This document shows, one piece after another, positions 9,461 through 20,491 of a DNA stretch of 64,000 nt (its first letter is position 1; each line of letters starts with the position of its first letter). The notes below the pieces were generated by a model that worked only from the letters and a program-made list of their open reading frames with translations, was not told the origin of the DNA and made no database searches. The stretch lies in NCBI GenBank assembly GCA_021298155.1, contig JAJTEN010000006.1, positions 34,436 through 98,435 of the forward strand, given 5' to 3'. The DNA is from Sphingobacteriales bacterium (GTDB taxonomy: Bacteria; Bacteroidota; Bacteroidia; UKL13-3). Made by a program: the position numbers and the translations under genes.

Positions 9461-11875
9461 ATGAAAATAAGTTATAATTGGCTACAAGATTTTATAGATA
9501 CCGCTGCTAGTCAGGAAGAAATTGCCCAACTACTCACCGGCTGCGGCTTAGAAGTGGAAGATATTACACCATTTCATTCAATTCCAGGTGGATTAACAGG
9601 GATTGTAATTGGTGAAGTTTTACGCGCAGAAAAACACCCCAACGCAGATAAATTAAGTATTTGCACGGTAGACATTGGTTCAGATATAAAGCAGATTGTA
9701 TGCGGTGCCCCCAATGTAGCTGCAAAACAAAAAGTTTTGGTTGCAACAGTTGGTACCACAGTACACCCCATCAAAGGCGAGCCATTTACCATAAATAAAG
9801 CAAAAATAAGAGGAGAAGTGAGTGAGGGAATGATTTGTGCAGAAGACGAATTGAGTTTAGGTAACAGCCACGAAGGCATTTTGGTATTACCAGATCACTA
9901 CGAAACGGGTAAACCAGCAAGTGCATATTTTGATGTGTATTCAGATTTTACATTAGAAATTGGACTCACTGCCAACCGAGGAGATGCCGCAAGTCATCTG
10001 GGAGTAGCAAGAGATTTATATGCATTGGGTATCAAAAAAAGGGCAAGAGTTATTCCTCAACTCACATTGGGTGAGTTAGAAAACCCTTATACCATTACAT
10101 TAGAAAAAGAAAGTGGATGCCTGCGTTACAGTGGAATTGAAATAAATAACATTACTGTTAAGCCATCGCCAAGTTGGCTACAAAATAGGTTGCGTAGCAT
10201 TGGCTTATCGCCAATTAACAACATTGTTGATGCCACCAACTATGTGATGCACAGCATAGGCCAACCATTGCATGCCTTTGATGCTTCAAAAATTGCTGCA
10301 CATCAAATTATTGTTAGAAAAGCCAAGGCAGGTGAAACCATGAAAACATTGGATGGCCAAGAAAGAATAATGAGTGGACAAGAATGTTTGATCTGTGATG
10401 CAGTAAAACCCTTAGCCTTAGCTGGTGTATTTGGCGGATTAAACGCTGGTATTCAAAATGACACAAAAAATATTTTTATTGAAAGTGCATACTTTGATGG
10501 GGCTGTAGTGCGTAAAAGTGCCAAAACACACGGTTTAAATACCGATGCCAGTTTTAGATACGAGCGCGGCACCGACCCTAACATTACCCTAGAGGCCCTG
10601 CATGAAGTAGCCCATTTAATTATAGAAATTGCAGGTGGAAATATCCCAAGTCAAATTGTTGATATCTATCCAACACCCATTTCAGATTCACGCATCATTT
10701 TTAATCCAAATAAATCTAACCAACTCATAGGAAAAGAGATTCCTTTAGCGAAACAAAAAGAAATATTAGCGCATCTACAAATTAGCATTCACGAAAAAAG
10801 CGAGTCGGAATGGGAACTAATGGTACCTCCATACCGTGTTGATGTGAGCAGGCCTATAGATGTTACTGAGGAAATTTTGCGCATTTACGGACTCAATAAT
10901 ATTGAGATGGGCAAAGAAGTAAAATCTGCCACAACCTTTAGCGATGCTACATTTGGACTAAATCTGAAAAATAAATTGGCTCAATTTTTAAGCAATCGAG
11001 GCTTCTTAGAAATGATGAGTAATTCTTTAGGTAGATCGGCGCAATACCCTCCAGAAAAACTGGAACATGCAGTAAGTTTGTTGAACCCACTTAGTCAGGA
11101 TTTGAACATGTTGCGCATAGACTTATTGCCAAACATGTTAGAAGCTATGCAATATAACAACAACAGAAAAAATAGCGATTTACGCTTTTTTGAGTTGGGA
11201 AATACCTATCATAAATTTGGCGAGGGCAATGAATTAAGCAATTACCATGAAAACAGCTACCTAGCCATTGGCTTATTGGGTAAAAAACAGCCAGAATCTT
11301 GGAATAATCCCAAAACAGAATTTGGTTATTTTAGCTTAAAAAATCTGTTACAAAATTTATTTGCCAAACTCGGAATAAATCAACTAACATACACCTTTGA
11401 AGCTGATGATCGATTTGAACATGCCACCCAATTAAAGTTTAAGAAAAAACAAATAGCTGTAATGGGTAAAGTTGAACCAAAACTTGCCGCACAGTTTGAT
11501 TTAAATACTGCAGTTTGGTACGCATGTATTGATATAAAAATGCTAACTGAATTGGCGGCAAATATTACATTTAGCCTCAAGCCTGTTTCGGTATTTCCAG
11601 CGGTTCGTAGAGACCTAGCCTTACTATTAGATCTTGAGGTGAGTTACCAGCAGTTAGAAAAAATTGCGATGCAAACAGCCCCTCAACTTATAAAAGACAT
11701 GGGAGTATTTGATGTGTATCAGGGAAACAAAATTGAGGCAGGCAAAAAATCATATGCACTCAATTTTATACTTCAAGATGAGCAGAAAACACTAACCGAT
11801 CAGGAAATTGAGAACGTAATGAAAAAGTTAATCCAGCATTTTGAAAAAGAAACTGGGGCTATTTTAAGAGGGTAA
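9461..11875 (+). CDS. pheT: Phenylalanine--tRNA ligase subunit beta
   Basis: 804 aa; MKISYNWLQDFID, tRNA-binding domain, B5 and FDX-ACB domains. Confidence 0.97.
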   Translation: MKISYNWLQDFIDTAASQEEIAQLLTGCGLEVEDITPFHSIPGGLTGIVIGEVLRAEKHPNADKLSICTVDIGSDIKQIVCGAPNVAAKQKVLVATVGTTVHPIKGEPFTINKAKIRGEVSEGMICAEDELSLGNSHEGILVLPDHYETGKPASAYFDVYSDFTLEIGLTANRGDAASHLGVARDLYALGIKKRARVIPQLTLGELENPYTITLEKESGCLRYSGIEINNITVKPSPSWLQNRLRSIGLSPINNIVDATNYVMHSIGQPLHAFDASKIAAHQIIVRKAKAGETMKTLDGQERIMSGQECLICDAVKPLALAGVFGGLNAGIQNDTKNIFIESAYFDGAVVRKSAKTHGLNTDASFRYERGTDPNITLEALHEVAHLIIEIAGGNIPSQIVDIYPTPISDSRIIFNPNKSNQLIGKEIPLAKQKEILAHLQISIHEKSESEWELMVPPYRVDVSRPIDVTEEILRIYGLNNIEMGKEVKSATTFSDATFGLNLKNKLAQFLSNRGFLEMMSNSLGRSAQYPPEKLEHAVSLLNPLSQDLNMLRIDLLPNMLEAMQYNNNRKNSDLRFFELGNTYHKFGEGNELSNYHENSYLAIGLLGKKQPESWNNPKTEFGYFSLKNLLQNLFAKLGINQLTYTFEADDRFEHATQLKFKKKQIAVMGKVEPKLAAQFDLNTAVWYACIDIKMLTELAANITFSLKPVSVFPAVRRDLALLLDLEVSYQQLEKIAMQTAPQLIKDMGVFDVYQGNKIEAGKKSYALNFILQDEQKTLTDQEIENVMKKLIQHFEKETGAILRG

Positions 11876-11877
11876 AG

Positions 11878-12180
11878 ATGCTGCTGCAAGAAAAAGTGAG
11901 TATAATAAAATTGAAGGTAAAGGCCTTGTTGAAGCAGCAGCAAAACCTTCAAAATGAACTATTATTGGTTCAAGCCGAGAATGAAAAACTAAAAAAATTA
12001 CTTGCAGACCAAACAAAAAGAATAGAAATATTAGAAGATAAGAATAAAATTAGTAAACTTGCTGATGGAATTCAACTAGGAAAACGAGATGTTACTGATT
12101 TAAAACTAGCGATTAATCAGTACATACGTGATATAGATGAATGCCTAAAGTTGTTAAACCATTACACTAACAACAAATGA
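11878..12180 (+). CDS. Small coiled-coil protein upstream of zapA
   Basis: 100 aa, Leu/Lys/Glu-rich coiled coil; tightly packed between pheT and zapA. Confidence 0.6.
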   Translation: MLLQEKVSIIKLKVKALLKQQQNLQNELLLVQAENEKLKKLLADQTKRIEILEDKNKISKLADGIQLGKRDVTDLKLAINQYIRDIDECLKLLNHYTNNK

Positions 12181-12464
12181 ACGAACTGTCTATTAATATC
12201 CACATAGCTGGCAGGGTATATCCGCTTAGTGCAAATGCAAGTGAAGAAATTCATGTGCGTGCGGCCGGCAAACTCATACAAGATAAATTGCAAGCCTACA
12301 GCGCGCAGTTTAACTTACGCGACCAGCAAGATGCATTAGCCATGTTTGCTTTGGAAATTGCAAATGAGAACATGGCGCTTAAAAGGCAAATCGAAACAAA
12401 TGTTGCTGAAACAGATGCAGCATTTGGGCAAATTGAAGATTTGCTTAAACACGTTCAATTGTAA
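12177..12464 (+). CDS. zapA: Cell division protein ZapA
   Basis: 95 aa; INIHIAGRVYPLSANASEEIHVRAAGKLIQDKL. Confidence 0.85.
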   Translation: MNELSINIHIAGRVYPLSANASEEIHVRAAGKLIQDKLQAYSAQFNLRDQQDALAMFALEIANENMALKRQIETNVAETDAAFGQIEDLLKHVQL

Positions 12465-12505
12465 GGTAATGCGTTTAACGTTAACCCAATAACCGTTAAA
12501 TCAAT

Positions 12506-14047
12506 ATGGAAATCTATTTAGTAATTATTATTGCAATGCTCGCAACTGGTGCGGGCGCAGCACTGATGTGGATGGTAAATAACAACCTATCTAAATCAAA
12601 AGCTGCTCAAATCATTAAAGAAGCAGAGGAAAAAGCTGAAGTTATCAAAAAAGACAAATTGTTGGAGGCAAAAGAAAAGTTCTTACAGTTAAAAACAGAA
12701 CATGAGAAAGAGGTAAACCAACGTAATGCACAGATTTTAAAAGAAGAAAATAAAATTAAGCAACAGGAGCAAAGCCTAAAATCGAAAATGGAAAACACCC
12801 AAAGAAAGGATTCCGAGCTCGATAGCTTAAAATTAACGCTTGAAAAACAAATGTCGGTTGTGGCGCAGAAAAAAGAGGAGGCAGAAAAAGCATTAAACAA
12901 CCAAGTAAAACAATTGGAGAAAATTGCCGGACTTACCGCTGAGGAGGCTAAAAAAGAATTGGTTAATGCCCTGCATGAGGAAGCAAGAACAGAAGCATTA
13001 TCTAAAATAAAAGACATCACAGATGAAGCTAAATTAACCGCAAGTAAGGAAGCTAAGAAAATTATTTTAAGCACCATTCAGCGCACAGCTGCTGAGCAGG
13101 CTATTGAAAATGCAGTGAGTGTTTTTACCATTGAAAGCGACGAATTAAAAGGTAGAATCATTGGTAGAGAAGGTAGAAACATTCGTGCCCTAGAAGCTGC
13201 AACAGGTGTTGAATTTATTGTAGATGATACGCCTGAAGCTATTATCCTATCTTGCTTCGACCCCATTCGAAGAGAGGTAGCTCGTTTAGCAATGCACAGA
13301 TTGGTTACAGATGGAAGAATACATCCTGCCCGTATTGAAGAAGTTGTTGCTAAAACCAAAAAGCAAATTGAGGAAGAAATTGTTGAAATTGGAGAACGCA
13401 CTTGTATTGACCTGCAAATTCATGGTTTACACCCCGAGTTGATCAGGATGGTGGGTAGAATGCGCTATAGAAGTTCTTATGGTCAGAACCTATTAATGCA
13501 CAGTAGAGAAGTAGCTAATTTGTGTGCTACCATGGCAGCCGAATTTGGCCTAAATGTAAAACTAGCTAAACGTGCCGGATTATTGCATGATATTGGTAAG
13601 GTTCCAGATGATGATGCCGAAACACCACACGCATTGTTGGGAATGAAATTGGCCGAGAAGTACAAAGAACATCCTGAAGTGGTAAATGCAATTGGTGCGC
13701 ACCACGATGAAATTGAAATGACATCTATGTTATCTCCAATTGTTCAGGCTTGTGATGCTATTAGTGGTTCAAGACCAGGTGCACGTAGAGAAGATACTGA
13801 AAACTACATGAAGCGCTTGAAAACACTAGAAAATATTGCATTAAGCTATAATGGTGTTGAAAAAGCATTTGCTATCCAAGCAGGTAGAGAATTACGTGTA
13901 ATGGTAGAAAGTGAAAAAGTGAGTGATGAACAAGCAGATATTATGAGTATTGATTTATCGCAACGTATACAGAAAGAAATGACTTATCCAGGTCAGATTA
14001 AAATTACGGTTATCAGAGAAAAACGTTCGGTTAACTTCGCAAAATAA
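12506..14047 (+). CDS. rny: Ribonuclease Y
   Basis: TM + coiled coil + KH ([15 protein letters not shown]) + HD (LLHDIGK) domains. Confidence 0.95.
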   Translation: MEIYLVIIIAMLATGAGAALMWMVNNNLSKSKAAQIIKEAEEKAEVIKKDKLLEAKEKFLQLKTEHEKEVNQRNAQILKEENKIKQQEQSLKSKMENTQRKDSELDSLKLTLEKQMSVVAQKKEEAEKALNNQVKQLEKIAGLTAEEAKKELVNALHEEARTEALSKIKDITDEAKLTASKEAKKIILSTIQRTAAEQAIENAVSVFTIESDELKGRIIGREGRNIRALEAATGVEFIVDDTPEAIILSCFDPIRREVARLAMHRLVTDGRIHPARIEEVVAKTKKQIEEEIVEIGERTCIDLQIHGLHPELIRMVGRMRYRSSYGQNLLMHSREVANLCATMAAEFGLNVKLAKRAGLLHDIGKVPDDDAETPHALLGMKLAEKYKEHPEVVNAIGAHHDEIEMTSMLSPIVQACDAISGSRPGARREDTENYMKRLKTLENIALSYNGVEKAFAIQAGRELRVMVESEKVSDEQADIMSIDLSQRIQKEMTYPGQIKITVIREKRSVNFAK

Positions 14048-14075
14048 GAAGATAGTTCATAGATTTTATTCCAAT

Positions 14076-14112
14076 AAAAAAGCCTGCTCAATTCATTGAA
14101 GCAGGCTTTTTT
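14076..14112. terminator. Bidirectional Rho-independent terminator
   Basis: AAAAAAGCCTGCTCAATTCATTGAAGCAGGCTTTTTT between convergent rny and the 14111 gene. Confidence 0.85.
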
Positions 14113-15889
14113 ATTGCACCTTGCTGTAAAAATTAATGGAAGCGTTACTCAGTGTATCAGCCGCATGTTTACCCATAAAAAACACTTCAATCTGCGCCTC
14201 TGGAGCTGTTGGAATTTCGAGGAAATAGGATCCATTCTGCCATACCTCAAATTTATCCAAACTTGGATCAGCAAAATGGATAAGTGGAACATGGTAATCA
14301 TAATAATAGGCACTATCTTCTACAGATTTTAACTTAACATAAACCAACATGTTACTGGCTTCTCGCATATTAGAATGAAAGGTAATTCCTAGCAGCGAAA
14401 CCTCTGAAAAATTGGGAATTTCATGAGAAGAAATATGGCATACTGAATCTTGAAGACTAGTCAGATTAATTTCTTTACGCAATTTATAGGTATTGAAGTT
14501 ATAGGTTCGTTTCCACAAAATACCTTTGTACTTCCTTTCTGTTTTCCCAAACACCTTCCAATAAGCCATTTTATCCATGTCTATCCAATGTAATATGTAT
14601 TCTTTGTATTGATATGTTTGAACCAAATTTAAATACACACAAGCCATACCCAAAATAATGATACCTATACGCTGCCATTTTTTTGCTTGCTGCAACACTA
14701 TTGCAATAGGGATAAAAAACACAGGATAAAAATCTATGTAGGCCCTTAAACCATAACTGCATCCATAAAACCAACTCCACCAAGACGATAGTATAAAAGT
14801 GAGTAGTAAAAAGAACCCAAGCCAAGTATATAAAGTATAATATTGTTTTTGTTTGACCCAAAAAATCAAAGAGAAGAAAGCTATTAGTAAAACCGGCGTA
14901 TAAACAAACAAGCCCTTCTTGTATGAAAAAAGTATGTTAAAAAACTGAGGATTTAAAAAGTAAAAACCCTCTTCACTTTCATAAGTATTTAAAAACCATT
15001 GCTGGCACTGGATATACCAAACAAAAGAAAGAAAACACACAAACAAAGCTATAATCACAATCCCTTTTACAGCTAAAAACCATCTTTTAAAGAGATACAA
15101 AAATCCATCTTTCAAATTCTCAAAACCCCCAGAAATAAAAGGCAAGGCTGCCACTATAAGGATGTTAACAGGGCGTAAAAGTAGGATCAGACCAAAGAAA
15201 AAACTTGACCATAAAAAGGAGCTACTTTGCTGTTCCAAAAAGAATTTTCGTGCAAAAAACAAAAAAGCAGTAATAGCAAATAATGAATAGACATGACTAA
15301 AGCTAGCCTCTACATTCACATAATGTGTAAGGCTTGTGGCAAGCGCCAATAAAAGCTGAATAAACCCTATAATCCATGGTGATATCTGATATGTTCTTAG
15401 CAGCAGATAAGTAAAAACCAAACTTAGAAAAAGATAAAACAATGCCGCATAAAAAACACTATTTTGGTAGGGCAATTGATATCCCAATTTACCTGCTGTT
15501 GGCCCGGTTACGCAAAAATGGGCATAAAGAAAAAAAGGCAATTGAAGTACAGCCGTACCTGGCGCATATTTATTTACCCAATTCCCGTTTCCTGTTTCTA
15601 CATAAGCACCTTTTAGTTCCGAAACCCGCACATTCAGTTTACCACTTGAATCATGTATGCGATGTAAATCATGATAGATAAACGTAGCAGGCAAATAATC
15701 GTAATAGCCTATTCCATCTGCTTGTATGCGCAACGCTGTATTGCCAATATAATTGTTAATGCAAGCAATAAATAAAACCAATGTTAGGAGTGCTCCCCAA
15801 AAATAGTTGAGTTTAGCTAGCACATAAAACCTTGTATAAAACGACTTGAATGCCAATATAATTTTTCCTACTAATGTGCCTCTAACCAA
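14111..15889 (-). CDS. Multi-spanning membrane protein (glycosyltransferase 39/ArnT-like or unknown)
   Basis: 592 aa, many hydrophobic segments; no diagnostic motif certain. Confidence 0.5.
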   Translation of the reverse strand: MVRGTLVGKIILAFKSFYTRFYVLAKLNYFWGALLTLVLFIACINNYIGNTALRIQADGIGYYDYLPATFIYHDLHRIHDSSGKLNVRVSELKGAYVETGNGNWVNKYAPGTAVLQLPFFLYAHFCVTGPTAGKLGYQLPYQNSVFYAALFYLFLSLVFTYLLLRTYQISPWIIGFIQLLLALATSLTHYVNVEASFSHVYSLFAITAFLFFARKFFLEQQSSSFLWSSFFFGLILLLRPVNILIVAALPFISGGFENLKDGFLYLFKRWFLAVKGIVIIALFVCFLSFVWYIQCQQWFLNTYESEEGFYFLNPQFFNILFSYKKGLFVYTPVLLIAFFSLIFWVKQKQYYTLYTWLGFFLLLTFILSSWWSWFYGCSYGLRAYIDFYPVFFIPIAIVLQQAKKWQRIGIIILGMACVYLNLVQTYQYKEYILHWIDMDKMAYWKVFGKTERKYKGILWKRTYNFNTYKLRKEINLTSLQDSVCHISSHEIPNFSEVSLLGITFHSNMREASNMLVYVKLKSVEDSAYYYDYHVPLIHFADPSLDKFEVWQNGSYFLEIPTAPEAQIEVFFMGKHAADTLSNASINFYSKVQ

Positions 15890-18714
15890 TTATTACCAGT
15901 TCCAACTTCAGCCACAACAGGTGTTAACAACTCCATAGCCGTTTCCATGTTATACAACACTAATTTTTTAAGCGATTCTAGCTCATCTTTATGCGCATCA
16001 AAAACCAATTCATCATGCACCTGCAAAATCATTTTAGAATGCACTATTCCGTTGGCAGGATCTTTAAGCGCCTTGTGAATCTTTATCATGGCCAACTTAA
16101 TCATATCGGCAGCACTTCCTTGAATGGGCGCATTGATTGCGTTACGTTCGGCAAAACCGCGAACGGTAAAATTGCCCGAATTAATATCACGTAAATACCT
16201 TCTTCTACCCAATAAAGTTTCTACATAACCATGTTCTTTAGCAAAATGAATAGTAGAATCCATATAGGTTTTAATACCGGGGTAGGCTTTAAAATAATCT
16301 TCAATAATTTGAGCAGCTTCTTTTCTACCTATGCCCAAATTCTGACTTAAACCAAAAGCCGATTGACCATAAATAATTCCAAAATTAACTGCCTTAGCAC
16401 GCCTTCTTTCATCGGGCGTTACTTCCTCAATAGACTTACCAAAAACCTTTGCAGCTGTTGCCTGATGAATATCTTGCTTATTTTTAAATGCTTCTATCAT
16501 GGCTTCTTCTTTGGCAACAGAAGCAATGATCCGTAATTCTATTTGAGAATAATCTGCACTTAACAATACATAATTTTCGTTGCGCGGTATAAACGCTTTA
16601 CGTACTTCTTTTCCTTTATCCGTTTTAATAGGAATATTCTGCAAATTGGGATTGGTAGAACTTAATCTGCCTGTTGCTGCAACCGCTTGGTTAAATGAAG
16701 TATGTACCCTACCCGTTTGTTTATTTATCATGGTTGGCAAAGCATCTACATAGGTAGATTTTAACTTTTGAAATTGCCTAACCAACATAATCTTTTGTAC
16801 AATTTCATGCTCAGATAATCCTTGTAACACATCTTCCCCAGTTTGATATTGCCCAGTCTTTGTTTTTTTAGCTTTGGGATCTAATTTCAAATGATCAAAC
16901 AATACCTCTCCCAATTGTTTTGGAGAAGAGATGTTAAAAGTTATACCCGCCAAAGAAACAATATCTTTTTCTAGCTGAACCAACTCAATTTCTAATTCTT
17001 TAGCGTAATCGTTTAAGAAAGTCTCGTTTACTTTTATACCCGCAATTTCCATATCACTGAGCACATCAATTAAAGGAACCTCTATATCAAAGAATAATTT
17101 TTCGGCCGCGCGTTCTTTCAGTTCGGGAGCCAATTTCTCTTTTAACTGTAAGGTAATATCGGCGTCTTCTGCTGCATATTCCTTAATCTTCTCAATAGAA
17201 ACATCCCGCATACTTAGCTGGTTCTTTCCCTTTTTCCCAATTAACTCTTCAATGCTTACCGGCTCATAATTAAGATAAATACCACTTAAATAATCCATTC
17301 CGTGGCGCAAATCTGGCTCTATTAGGTAATGGGCCAACATGGTATCAAAAATGGGTCCACTCAGGCTAAACCCATATCGCTTCAAGATATTTAAATCATA
17401 CTTAACATTCTGACCAATCTTAGTAATTTTTTCACTGCTAAAAATAGGTTCAAATCGTTTTAAAATAGCTTTTGATTCATCAAAATTGTTTGGAAATGCA
17501 ATATAATAAGCATGGTGCTTTTTATAGGCAAAAGATAAACCAACAATTTCGGCCTCAGTACTTTCTAGCTGTGAAGTTTCGGTATCAAAACACAGCTCTG
17601 TTTGTTGCAATAATACATCCAAAGCAGCCTGTATTTCTGCATCAGTTTGCAGCCATTCATATTGGTGTTCAGTTGTACTAATCGTATTTTTGGGTGCAGC
17701 CAACGCCTCAGATTCGGTTTCTTCAATGGTGGATGTTGCTGCACTAGGCTTTGGTGTTTGAGCACCTTGATTAAACAAATCAAAGGTGCCTGATGCCTGT
17801 TGAGGCTGCATAGCAGGCGCTAAATCAGCAGCATTCGTTTGATCAGGAAATAGTCTTTTGAGCAAGGTTTTAAATTCGAGCTCGGCAAATAGTTTTTCTG
17901 TTGCTTCTTTGTTTGGTGGATCTAAACGCAAATCATGCTCATCAAATGTGATAGGCACTTGTATGTCTATTGTAGCCAACCTTTTCGATAAAAACGCCTG
18001 TTCTTTATTGTTTTCTACATTCTCTTTTTGTTTTCCCTTAAGCTCATGGGTATGTTCATACAAACCTTCCATACTGCCATATTTCTGAACCAACAATTTG
18101 GCCGTTTTTTCCCCAACACCTGGCACTCCAGGAATATTATCTACTGCATCACCCCATAATCCAAGTATGTCTATCACTTGCTTTACATCACTAATTTCCC
18201 ACTTTTTTAAGACCTCCGGCACACCTAAAATCTCAATATCATTACCCATTCTAGCAGGTTTATAAATATAAATTTGATCCTCTACCAGCTGGGCAAAATC
18301 TTTATCGGGCGTCATCATATAAACGGTAAAACCCTCTTGCTTGGCTTTTTTTGCAAGTGTGCCAATAATATCATCTGCTTCATAACCGGGCATAATAAGC
18401 AAAGGAATCCTGAGGGCCTTGGTAACTTCAAATATAAAGGGTAGCGCACTCGAAATGCCTTCTGGCATTTCTTCCCTATGGGCTTTATATGCTTCAAATT
18501 CTATGTGACGAGCTGTTGGTTCAGGCGTATCAAATGATACGCCTATATGAGTAGGCTTCTCTCTCTTGAGTAAATCTAATAAAGTAGTAACATATCCAAA
18601 AATGGCCGAAGTATTAAATCCGTAACTGGTCACGCGGGGGTTCTGACTAAAAGCAAAGTAGGCTCTATAAACTAGGGCCATGCCATCTAATAAAAACAAT
18701 TTCTTTTCTTGCAT
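15871..18714 (-). CDS. polA: DNA polymerase I (start moved to MQEKKLFLLDGMALVYRAYFAF)
   Basis: 5'-3' exo, 3'-5' exo (CFDTETSQ) and Pol A motifs (SADYSQIELRI, RRRAKAVNFGIIYG, QVHDELVFD). Confidence 0.97.
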   Translation of the reverse strand: MQEKKLFLLDGMALVYRAYFAFSQNPRVTSYGFNTSAIFGYVTTLLDLLKREKPTHIGVSFDTPEPTARHIEFEAYKAHREEMPEGISSALPFIFEVTKALRIPLLIMPGYEADDIIGTLAKKAKQEGFTVYMMTPDKDFAQLVEDQIYIYKPARMGNDIEILGVPEVLKKWEISDVKQVIDILGLWGDAVDNIPGVPGVGEKTAKLLVQKYGSMEGLYEHTHELKGKQKENVENNKEQAFLSKRLATIDIQVPITFDEHDLRLDPPNKEATEKLFAELEFKTLLKRLFPDQTNAADLAPAMQPQQASGTFDLFNQGAQTPKPSAATSTIEETESEALAAPKNTISTTEHQYEWLQTDAEIQAALDVLLQQTELCFDTETSQLESTEAEIVGLSFAYKKHHAYYIAFPNNFDESKAILKRFEPIFSSEKITKIGQNVKYDLNILKRYGFSLSGPIFDTMLAHYLIEPDLRHGMDYLSGIYLNYEPVSIEELIGKKGKNQLSMRDVSIEKIKEYAAEDADITLQLKEKLAPELKERAAEKLFFDIEVPLIDVLSDMEIAGIKVNETFLNDYAKELEIELVQLEKDIVSLAGITFNISSPKQLGEVLFDHLKLDPKAKKTKTGQYQTGEDVLQGLSEHEIVQKIMLVRQFQKLKSTYVDALPTMINKQTGRVHTSFNQAVAATGRLSSTNPNLQNIPIKTDKGKEVRKAFIPRNENYVLLSADYSQIELRIIASVAKEEAMIEAFKNKQDIHQATAAKVFGKSIEEVTPDERRRAKAVNFGIIYGQSAFGLSQNLGIGRKEAAQIIEDYFKAYPGIKTYMDSTIHFAKEHGYVETLLGRRRYLRDINSGNFTVRGFAERNAINAPIQGSAADMIKLAMIKIHKALKDPANGIVHSKMILQVHDELVFDAHKDELESLKKLVLYNMETAMELLTPVVAEVGTGNNWLEAH

Positions 18715-18824
18715 GGGTGCAATATAAAGAATGTTACAGGAATAGTTTTTGATGTTGGGCCTACTCACTTTTATTTATCCATTTTTTTTATATTTTCGAT
18801 TAAAATAAGAACAAGCCAACACAA

Positions 18825-19481
18825 ATGAATTACGACAACAAACCTACAGGTTATTATAAAGCCTACAGAAAGGAGATGTTAGATTTTTTACCTGCAAATG
18901 CGAAAACTGTGCTAGATATTGGCTGCGGAAACGGCGCATTATCTGCTGTATTAAAGGAAAAATATACTATTGAAACATGGGGTATAGAATTAATGGAATC
19001 TGAAGCAGAGCAGGCAAAAGAAATTATGCATAAAGTATATGTTGGCGCTTGTGAAAATTTAATTCCACAGCTGCCAGATGCCTATTTTGATGCCATATAC
19101 TTAAATGATGTTTTAGAACACCTAAGTAATCCAAATGAGGTATTAAAAATGCTGAAACCAAAACTTAAGGAGACTGGCGTAATCATTAGCTCCATACCCA
19201 ATATCCGCTACCACAAAGCAATTATTGAAATTATTTTTAAAAAGGATTTTAAATACAGCGAATCAGGAATTTTAGATTTTACCCACTTACGTTTTTTTAC
19301 GTCAAAGAGTATTCAAAGAATGTATACCGAATTAGGCTTTGAAATTATTAGTCACAAAGGCATTAATAAATCTAAATCTATAAAACCCTATCTATATAAC
19401 CTTCCAATGTTGTTTACAGCCATGGATATTTTTTATCCGCAATTTGCAACGGTTAGCAAACCTAAAAAACAGGTTTTATAG
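18825..19481 (+). CDS. SAM-dependent class I methyltransferase
   Basis: VLDIGCGNGALS, YLNDVLEHLSNP, HLRFFTSKSI. Confidence 0.85.
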   Translation: MNYDNKPTGYYKAYRKEMLDFLPANAKTVLDIGCGNGALSAVLKEKYTIETWGIELMESEAEQAKEIMHKVYVGACENLIPQLPDAYFDAIYLNDVLEHLSNPNEVLKMLKPKLKETGVIISSIPNIRYHKAIIEIIFKKDFKYSESGILDFTHLRFFTSKSIQRMYTELGFEIISHKGINKSKSIKPYLYNLPMLFTAMDIFYPQFATVSKPKKQVL

Positions 19482-19490
19482 GTTTGCTAA
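19454..19490 (+). terminator. Hairpin straddling the methyltransferase stop codon
   Basis: TTAGCAAACCTAAAA...TTTTATAGGTTTGCTAA inverted repeat over TAG at 19479-19481. Confidence 0.5.
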
Positions 19491-19505
19491 AAATGCGCAC
19501 ATCAT

Positions 19506-20318
19506 TTATGGAAGCTTAAACAATACCGGTAAAAACATACGAATAGGCACCTTTCTACCATTTTGTTCAGCAGGCATCCAAGTTGGCATTTCCCTCACCA
19601 CGCGAAGGGCTTCATCATCACAACCAAATCCAATTCCTTTTTCAACCTGACTCATCTCTACTTGCCCATCAGGCATAATAACAAAAGAGATAAGCACCCT
19701 TCCAGCTATGTTATTTTCAATAGCCTGTCGTGGATATTGTAAGTTACGCGAAATATATTCATACATAGCAGATTGTCCACCCGGAAATTCAGGCATTCGC
19801 TCGGCAGTAAACTCAATAATAGTATTACCGCCTTGCGCAGACTCGCCAGCCTTTAGTCCGATTCCAGTTCCACCCATGCCTCCCATTCCAATTTCACCTA
19901 AATTTGGCTGTATCAAACCACTCGATGATCCAGAAACAATAGGGCGCATCTCAATGGGATCAGGTATTTTTGGCTTCTTTATTTCAGGCTTTACTTGCTT
20001 ATCTACAACCACTTCAAACCCTGCCAATGGATTCTCTAGAATAAAGGCAAACCCACCACTCACCTCAACGATATCTTTTATTTTCTCACGAATTTTAGTA
20101 TCGTATACAAGTTCTTTAGCCACAAATGGCGATGGCTTAAATAGGTTGTATATAATCATTGAAGCGAGCACGAATAAAAGCGGAGCGATGGTTAAAAACA
20201 TACTTTTATTTAAATGCTCTGGATACATTTTGCGTATTACGTAGGCTCCATACGCTTTGTTGCGGTGCTCAAAAACAACTTCATCTAAGTTGTTATTTGA
20301 AAAGTTCAAGAGTTTCAT
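19506..20318 (-). CDS. TonB-family energy transducer
   Basis: N-terminal TM, proline/lysine region, C-terminal RQAIENNIAGRVLISFVIMPDGQV TonB C-domain. Confidence 0.85.
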   Translation of the reverse strand: MKLLNFSNNNLDEVVFEHRNKAYGAYVIRKMYPEHLNKSMFLTIAPLLFVLASMIIYNLFKPSPFVAKELVYDTKIREKIKDIVEVSGGFAFILENPLAGFEVVVDKQVKPEIKKPKIPDPIEMRPIVSGSSSGLIQPNLGEIGMGGMGGTGIGLKAGESAQGGNTIIEFTAERMPEFPGGQSAMYEYISRNLQYPRQAIENNIAGRVLISFVIMPDGQVEMSQVEKGIGFGCDDEALRVVREMPTWMPAEQNGRKVPIRMFLPVLFKLP

Positions 20319-20420
20319 AAAGTTTTGTGTTTATACCTATAAAACAGCAAAACAATAGCTCAAGTTGCGTACCCTTTTTTTGATGACAGAATTATGACTG
20401 AAATAATTGCTGACTGAAAA

Positions 20421-20447
20421 CAAAAAAGGGGCTTCGCCCCTTTTTTG
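20421..20447 (-). terminator. Rho-independent terminator downstream of the HiPIP gene
   Basis: CAAAAAAGGGGCTTCGCCCCTTTTTTG. Confidence 0.85.
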
Positions 20448-20491
20448 TAAATGATTACTATTTTTAATTTTCTAGCCGATAGAAGATAGGC

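Noticed and set aside
9574-9879. 101-aa minus ORF within pheT
   Set aside because: Shadow ORF opposite conserved PheT; low-complexity translation with no recognised motif.
12607-13401. Long minus-strand ORFs (156 aa and 107 aa) inside rny
   Set aside because: Ser/Phe/Leu-rich shadow translations opposite a strongly supported RNase Y coding sequence; no independent start context.
15871-18714. Loss of proofreading in PolA
   Set aside because: The 3'-5' exo motif CFDTETSQLE is present; nothing unusual seen.
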